Below are positions 58,876-64,000 of a stretch of 64,000 nucleotides of DNA, piece after piece. The stretch's first letter is position 1. Each line of letters opens with the position of its first letter. The DNA comes from Pseudisothecium myosuroides. Its lineage: Eukaryota > Streptophyta > Bryopsida > Hypnales > Lembophyllaceae. A model generated the notes under the pieces. The model saw nothing but the letters and a program-made list of their open reading frames with translations, was not told the DNA's origin and made no database searches. The stretch spans positions 1,242,501-1,306,500 of the forward strand of contig OX637291.1 in assembly GCA_951799445.1 (NCBI GenBank), in the 5' to 3' direction. Made by a program: the position numbers and the translations under genes.

Positions 58876-59456
58876 CTCCCTTTGTCTCGAAATAAATCCG
58901 GGGTTTCCTAGAAATGGCTAGATTAATGCATGAATTGTTCCTATTTTCAAGGGATTGCAGAGATATTGTAGCTTCTACTAAACCCCACAAGATGTGAAAA
59001 AATGGAAGTTAAAAGTGAAGCAACGCATGTTGAAAACAAGCGGCGAAAGTGACAAATTTTTGTCATTTTTGAAATTGCTCCAGTGGTATTAATTTTCATC
59101 ATTCTTCGAGCAATATTGGTGCAATGACATTCATTGATGTCTATTGTATTCAATTCCAAAAATATTTTGTGATTCAACTCCAAGAAATTCTCAACAATAG
59201 ATTTGTTAGTAGCTGTTTTTGTACAATTTTGGGTTGAATTTTTTGCCTTTGATTGGTTAGAAGTTGCATTTTGATTCCCTTTGCAATGATTGAATTGCTA
59301 TAAAGTCTTTGGAGTGTAACATCTATATATTCTTTACCTTCAGGGTGTTTGAACTAGCTTCAGTTGTTGTCCATCAAGTTGTGGAGAGCCAATTCCGAAT
59401 TTAATTTGAGACAAGTATATTTGGAAAACCCTGGATTTATTTCGAGATAGAGGGAG
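58876..59456. mobile_element. Stowaway-like MITE, 581 bp, long TIRs
   Basis: Left end CTCCCTTTGTCTCGAAATAA, continuing ATCCGGGGTTTCC. Right end on the opposite strand CTCCCTCTATCTCGAAATAA, continuing ATCCAGGGTTTTCC. TA on both sides (58874-58875 and 59457-59458). CTCCCTCYGTYYC ends with TA targets are the hallmark of plant Stowaway elements (Tc1/mariner). Longer than typical and without coding capacity. Confidence 0.85.
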
Positions 59457-59458
59457 TA

Positions 59459-60659
59459 CATGTTAACAAAAAAAATTATTTCTATTTTTTAGAGATGAAA
59501 TTACATGACTCCTTTACTTCTCAAAAAAAAGTAGATTTTTTTAATGAAAAAGTGTTTTTTTTTTTTTAAATTTAAAAAAAAGTGAAGAAAATTCATATCA
59601 AATGAAAAATTATTTTAAAAGATCTTAAAATTTTACCAAGTGTATATTATAGTGAAAAAAAAATCATAGTATAAACTCAATTTTTGTATCATTCTATAAT
59701 AAAAATTCAATAGATATTGAAAATACAAGCAAAGTATTCAATTTTGGGAATTACAATAAACTATTCAATTTTGGGAATTTTTTCGAAGTTCAAATTGCAG
59801 TAGAAATTAGAGTAGATGACCTTCATTTCATTATGTGAGCCCAAACTCAAAAAATATCATTTTTATGGAGAAATTTCAGATTTAGAACCAAGAGCAATAA
59901 CTTTCCAAAATACACTAAAATAAGATCTCTTGTGATTTGTTTTTTTAACTAATTTCTCATTTATGCAAAGACAAACATTGGCAAAGACTAAAAATTCAAT
60001 TGCATACTCTTCATAAACCACCATGAAAGGTCAATAAGAAAAGCATGGGTAAAAAAATGCTTCTAATCACTATTCAAGGTTGCTACATTGTCATCCAAAG
60101 GGCACAAAATGGCTCCTTTGGAATTACAAGGTTAAATGATGATATTGTATACCACGATGTATATCTACATTGAAATTTTCAAATTTTAGAAAGCTTATTT
60201 TGTATTTGATATTGAGTAGTTTCACTTTTTCTTCAAAAACTCACAATAGTTTCAAACTTACACAAAATAATTTGTAATTTTTATTATGTAATTTCATCTT
60301 TAAAAAATAAAAAACTTAATACAAACATAGCTATAAGATAGGAGCGTATAGAATGAAGGATTTGAAGTTCAAGATTAAGCTATTATACTATTGTATTGTG
60401 ACCATAATTACTCATTTCACCTCTCCAAAGATTGAGGAAGTGGTGTCAAAAAAACATGATTCTTTGTAAACTGCCCAAAATTTCCTTTATATCTCCTATA
60501 ACAAAAAGATTTAGGTGGTTACAATTGGGTGCCTTAAAAGGACATTCTTTATATATTTTGATCAAATTACTAAGCTTTATCACCTATACTTTATTTAACT
60601 TGTATGTATGTATGTATGTATGTATGTGTGTGTGTATATATATACATACTAGGATATTT
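59459..60659. other. AT-rich intergenic DNA
   Basis: No gene is supported. Ends in a TATG/TG/TA microsatellite. Confidence 0.45.
60602..60650. repeat. TATG/TG/TA compound microsatellite
   Basis: Six or so GTAT units pass into GT and then AT dinucleotides, directly before the CACTA-type hairpin. Confidence 0.85.
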
Positions 60660-60791
60660 CACTAGTAGAAAATCTGCCCGGTTCTGTTGTTTTGGTCGCG
60701 TTGATGATCAACAGATTTCTGTTAATCAACAGAAATCTGTTGATCATCAACGCGACCAAAACAACAGAACCGGACAGATTTTCTACTAGTG
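60660..60791. mobile_element. CACTA-type hairpin MITE, 132 bp, near-perfect palindrome
   Basis: Starts CACTAGTAGAAAATCTG and ends with its reverse complement. Both 66-bp arms are almost identical, meeting at TTAATCAACAG. A 3-bp TTT flanks both sides (60657-60659 and 60792-60794). CACTA ends plus a 3-bp duplication define the En/Spm superfamily. Confidence 0.88.
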
Positions 60792-60810
60792 TTTACTTTT
60801 GTTGTTTTAA

Positions 60811-61734
60811 CCCTAAAGGACCGTTGTCCCTTTGGGGGACAAATGCGTTTTCGGGCAGGTACCTATGGGCTGAAATTTTCTTGTGATTTCTTGAAATTTT
60901 TTTTGGAGATAGAAAAACTGATAAGCTTTGTGGGAATATAAATTTTTTCACAATCGGTGCCCGGGAAAAAATGTTATGACCAAATAAGCTCAAAACAGGG
61001 GACGGTGGGCAGCCCGGGCAGCAAAAAAAAAATGGACAAAAATTTGAATTTTTTTTTTAGTATTTTTTTCTGATAGATTATATTTTTTTCTATCTAGAAA
61101 GCTTTGATTCATTTCATTTGGATATGTTATGAGAAAGTTATGGACATTCTTGTTTTTCGGGCAGTTAGAGCATCTTCTTGAAAAAAATAACTTGTAGGAT
61201 TCATTTCTGAATGCAATTTTTCAAATTTTTCAAATTTTTTATTTTTTATGATTTAGTTTACTTTCTAGAACAATCTCACCATTGGGATTAATGCATTTTA
61301 ATTCCATCTAAGAGATATTAATATTTTAGATTTTCCTTCTATCTTGTACCTACTTCTACTTAACAATTTTTTTAAGAATGATAATTAAGTTTTTTTGATT
61401 TTTTTTTCCCCCTAGACTCTCAACTCAATTCTCCACTATAAAGATTTAAAGCTCAAAACTCTTTAGTGCAAATATTTTAAGTTAAAAATGTTTAAAGTCA
61501 AAAAATCTAGTCCCGCAATGTGCTGAAAAACTTGTTTTTTCCACTTTAAACGCAGATATCTAGCAATCTGTGCGGTCAAAAATTCTGAAATTTTTTCCAC
61601 ACATTCTCATCCTAGTTAAGTGTAAGATCCTACGGTTAGATGTGAAAAAAAAATTCAATTTTTTTTACGTTTTGCTATAGAAATGGCAGTTTTCAGTGTT
61701 TTTTGGCAAAAAAAAGGCCTTGGTCCTTTAGGGG
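60811..61734. mobile_element. TTAA-flanked 0.93-kb element, copy D
   Basis: Begins CCCTAAAGGACCGTTGTCC and ends CTTGGTCCTTTAGGGG, with TTAA at 60807-60810 and 61735-61738. It is 924 bp with the best preserved ends of the family (ACCAAGGACC/GGTCC-type). Internal GGGCAG words, CATTTGGATATGTTATGAGA and AAATGGCAGTTTTCAGTG match the other copies. Non-coding. Confidence 0.78.
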
Positions 61735-61985
61735 TTAATAATCTTTTACTTTTCACTCAATTTCAAACGTAAAGTATTTAAAGTCTACTATATATAATAC
61801 TTGAAATGAACTTAAAGCATTGTCTTATATGTATATTTGATTTTGTAATGAATTCAATGTTATGCTACGTAATTAATTAATAATGATCATATACTATGTA
61901 TATGATTGTATAACCTTTATATTGATAATATTTAAGGAACTCTACTTTATACTATTCATTTTAATACATACAAAACATCATAACA

Positions 61986-63133
61986 ATGTTGGATGATCTT
62001 GAAATCCCTTTGCTGGAGTCAAATTTAAGATATGATGACTATACACAGCCTAGAAAACCTTCCATATCAGTAAAATGATATGGATACTCATCAAGATCAA
62101 TATTTTTTTAGCAGAAGCAAATTATACAAGGTTACGTCCTAATTCTTCAATAAATGACTTGAAATTTGAATTAGAAAACGTAGACAAAGCGTACAAATAT
62201 GCTATAGATCATCATTTGGAGCATAAAAAAACTTCACCAATACAAAATTTAGTTTTTCTGTTGTTTTGGTCACGTTGTTTCGGACAAAATTTGATAGAAA
62301 TATGTTGAAATCAACAGAAATCTGTCAAATTTTGTTCAAAACAACGCGACCAAAACAACAGAAAAATTAAATTTTCTACTAGTGCTTTTATTAGATTTTT
62401 GAACCTAAGAGGAGATATCAAGGAAAAGATGGATGATTATGTTGGAGCTTTGGAAGATTTGGATAAAGCAAATGAACTTGCACTCAATGATAGTTGGACT
62501 TTGAAAAGAAGAGGAGATGTCAAAAGAAACATGAATGATGATATTGGAGCTTTGGAAGATCTGAATAAAGCAAATGAACTTGCACCCAGTGATAGCTGGA
62601 CTTTGAAAATAAGAGGACATGTTAAGGGAATGATGACTGATTATGTTGGAGCTTTGGAAGATTTGAATAAAGCAAATGAACTTGCACCCAATGATAGATT
62701 GACTTTGAGAATGAGAGGAGATGTCAGAAGAAACATGAATGATTGTATTGGAGCTTTGGAAGATTTGAATAAAGCAAATAAACTTGCACCCAATGATAGC
62801 TGGACTTTGAAAATAAGAGGAGATATCAAGAGATTGATGAATGATTATATTGGAGCTTTGGAAGATTTGAATAAAGCAAATGAACTTGCACCCAATGATA
62901 GATTGACTTTGAAAATAAGAGGAGATGTTAAGGGAATGATGAATGATTATATTGGAGCTTTGGAAGATCTGAACAAAGCAAATGAACTTGCACCCAATGA
63001 TAGCTGGACTTTGAAAATAAGAGGAGATGTTAAGGGAATGATGACTGATTATGTTGGAGCTTTGGAAGATTTGAATAAAGCAAATGAACTTGCATCCACT
63101 GACAAGTTTATTTTGCAAATACGAGGAAAATAA
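61986..63133 (+). pseudogene. TPR-repeat gene interrupted by a CACTA-type hairpin
   Basis: The 3' part (62389-63133) is one open frame with seven 34-residue TPR units (pattern LKIRGDVK, YIGALEDLNKANELAPNDS) and a short tail ending in TAA. Units are so alike that the DNA is a 102-bp tandem repeat. Upstream, 62075-62234 encodes LAEANYTRLRPNSSIND and a helical segment ending DHHLEHKKT. Between them lies a 150-bp hairpin element with CTT duplicated; without it the two parts are in one frame, and with it the frame meets a stop at 62306. A plausible N-terminal start at 61986 (MLDDLEIPLLESNLRYDDY) is out of frame with the rest and no normal intron joins them. TPRs bind proteins; the role is unknown. 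It may be a pseudogene, or the insert may be spliced out. Confidence 0.7.
62235..62384. mobile_element. CACTA-type hairpin MITE inserted in the TPR reading frame
   Basis: The right end is intact (AAATTTTCTACTAGTG). The left end is diverged (CACCAATACAAAATTTAG). Inner arms CTGTTGTTTTGGTCACGTTG and CAACGCGACCAAAACAACAG match the hairpin at 60660. A CTT target duplication lies at 62232-62234 and 62385-62387. Confidence 0.82.
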
Positions 63134-63431
63134 TTAGAAATTTTGTAAAATGGAGGTATTCTGCATGTGTACCATTTTCAAACCACCAAGTCTAATTTGT
63201 AAAAGTGATATCTAAGACAGATATAGATTTTAAAAATCTTGGACTTAAATAGATTTTAAAAATTAAAGTTATCTTTTTAAAATATATACTAGCGGTTGGC
63301 ACTTGCTTTGCTACGCATTAAATATATTACTTTTGTCAATTTTTCATATGATAGAATGTAGATAAATAAATAAAGTATGTACAATCTTTAAATAAAAATA
63401 TTGACATCCTCATACAATATTCTTTGGAAAT

Positions 63432-63436
<5 letters not shown>
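63134..63436. other. AT-rich DNA after the TPR gene
   Basis: Nothing recognised beyond background AT-rich sequence. Confidence 0.4.

Positions 63437-63515
<79 letters not shown>
63437..63515. repeat. (TA)n microsatellite, about 39 units
   Basis: Uninterrupted alternating T and A directly before the CACTA-type hairpin, which appears to have inserted into it. The same repeat resumes for a few units after the element. Confidence 0.95.
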
Positions 63516-63518
<3 letters not shown>

Positions 63519-63693
63519 TAGTAGAAAACGCAAGAATTTTGACAAAATTTTGTTGATTTGGACGCGTTGTCCTGGTCACTTTTATGTTGATTTCAACAAA
63601 AATTTGTTAAAATTAACAAATTTCTGTTGAAATCAACAAAAAAGTGACTGGGACAACAAAAGTTTGTCAAAATTCTTGCGTTTTCTACTGGTG
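63516..63693. mobile_element. CACTA-type hairpin MITE in a (TA)n tract, 178 bp
   Basis: Left end CACTAGTAGAAAACGCAAG, and right end its near reverse complement (CTTGCGTTTTCTACTGGTG). Arms are largely complementary (CAAGAATTTTGACAAA). TAT flanks both sides (63513-63515 and 63694-63696). Shares a GGWCGCGTTG-like inner word with the other two hairpins. Confidence 0.85.
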
Positions 63694-63696
63694 TAT

Positions 63697-64000
63697 ATAT
63701 ATATAGTGCAATAGAAAGTAATTAAAGAAATTCTTTATATCATAATTTTCACAAAATAACCTTTGCAAAGATGAAAACATTGCAATAAAAAGAAATTAAT
63801 CAAGTGAAAAATGAAAGTAGAATATTCACATTTGAATATGTAGAGCAATAGTTTCAATTTCAAGAAAATCTTCAATCAAAAAATTATTAATCTTCATATA
63901 ATAATCTACAAATATACATACGTTGAAATGTAGAGTAATTTCAATAATTTTGGAATCAAAATCTTTACAATTAAAGAATATGCAAAATCTTCACCTATAA
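63697..64000. other. AT-rich right edge
   Basis: Residual TA repeat, then AT-rich DNA. Nothing recognised. Confidence 0.4.

Noticed and set aside
62405..63118. 237-codon minus-strand frame over the TPR array
   Set aside because: A mirror of the 102-bp repeat (repetitive FICFIQIFQSSNI); the plus strand encodes canonical TPRs.
1..64000. CRISPR array, bacterial operon, rRNA or organellar insertion
   Set aside because: No regularly spaced identical short repeats with unique spacers, no rRNA-like or plastid gene sequence recognised. Intron-bearing plant genes define the context.

Overview
This window is nuclear DNA of a land plant. It carries intron-containing genes for a SERK-type LRR receptor kinase, a plant DHHC S-acyltransferase with a long C-terminal tail, and a GT61/EOGT-like glycosyltransferase. 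These relatively GC-rich exons sit in very AT-rich intergenic and intronic DNA full of small inverted-repeat transposons. The SERK gene has 13 coding exons, two more in the kinase part than the 11-exon layout I know from flowering plants. That hints at a non-angiosperm (bryophyte, lycophyte or fern), but the species cannot be fixed from the sequence.

Layout. 1-815: 5' part of an ankyrin-like gene (minus) running off the left edge. 2.8-7.3 kb: AT-rich DNA, one pogo/Emigrant-like MITE and a roughly 2 kb array of related repeats. 8.6-15.4 kb: complete SERK-like receptor kinase (minus, 13 coding exons, 630 aa). 16.4-38.9 kb: long AT-rich accessory stretch with no convincing intact gene, but with foldback elements, MITEs, a 55-bp tandem array and decayed coding remnants. 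39.1-43.8 kb: GT61 glycosyltransferase (plus, 3 exons, 543 aa), whose 2.9 kb intron holds a 448-bp hairpin element. 45.7-51.9 kb: DHHC palmitoyltransferase (minus, 11 exons, 735 aa), convergent with the GT61 gene. 52-61.9 kb: intergenic DNA with more MITEs. 62-63.1 kb: a gene with seven near-identical TPR units, interrupted in its reading frame by a CACTA-type hairpin.

The genes are independent housekeeping or signalling genes, not a pathway cluster: plasma-membrane co-receptor signalling, protein S-acylation and Golgi/ER glycosylation. I found no multigene defence or biosynthetic system.

The most notable content is the mobile-element landscape. Two related families have ends of the type CCC(C/T)TAAAGGAC flanked by TTAA, the signature of piggyBac-type transposition. 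One comprises four copies of about 0.83-0.94 kb; the other comprises short or hairpin elements. One short copy sits inside a tandem array whose neighbouring units preserve the empty site. Other groups are CACTA-end hairpins with 3-bp target duplications (one in a coding sequence), three Emigrant-like MITEs with TA duplications, a long-TIR Stowaway, an AGGTAGKAGG-ended family, and two large foldback structures. Exon boundaries were set by hand from GT/AG sites, reading phase and family resemblance, and every junction of the SERK, DHHC and GT61 genes is in phase.
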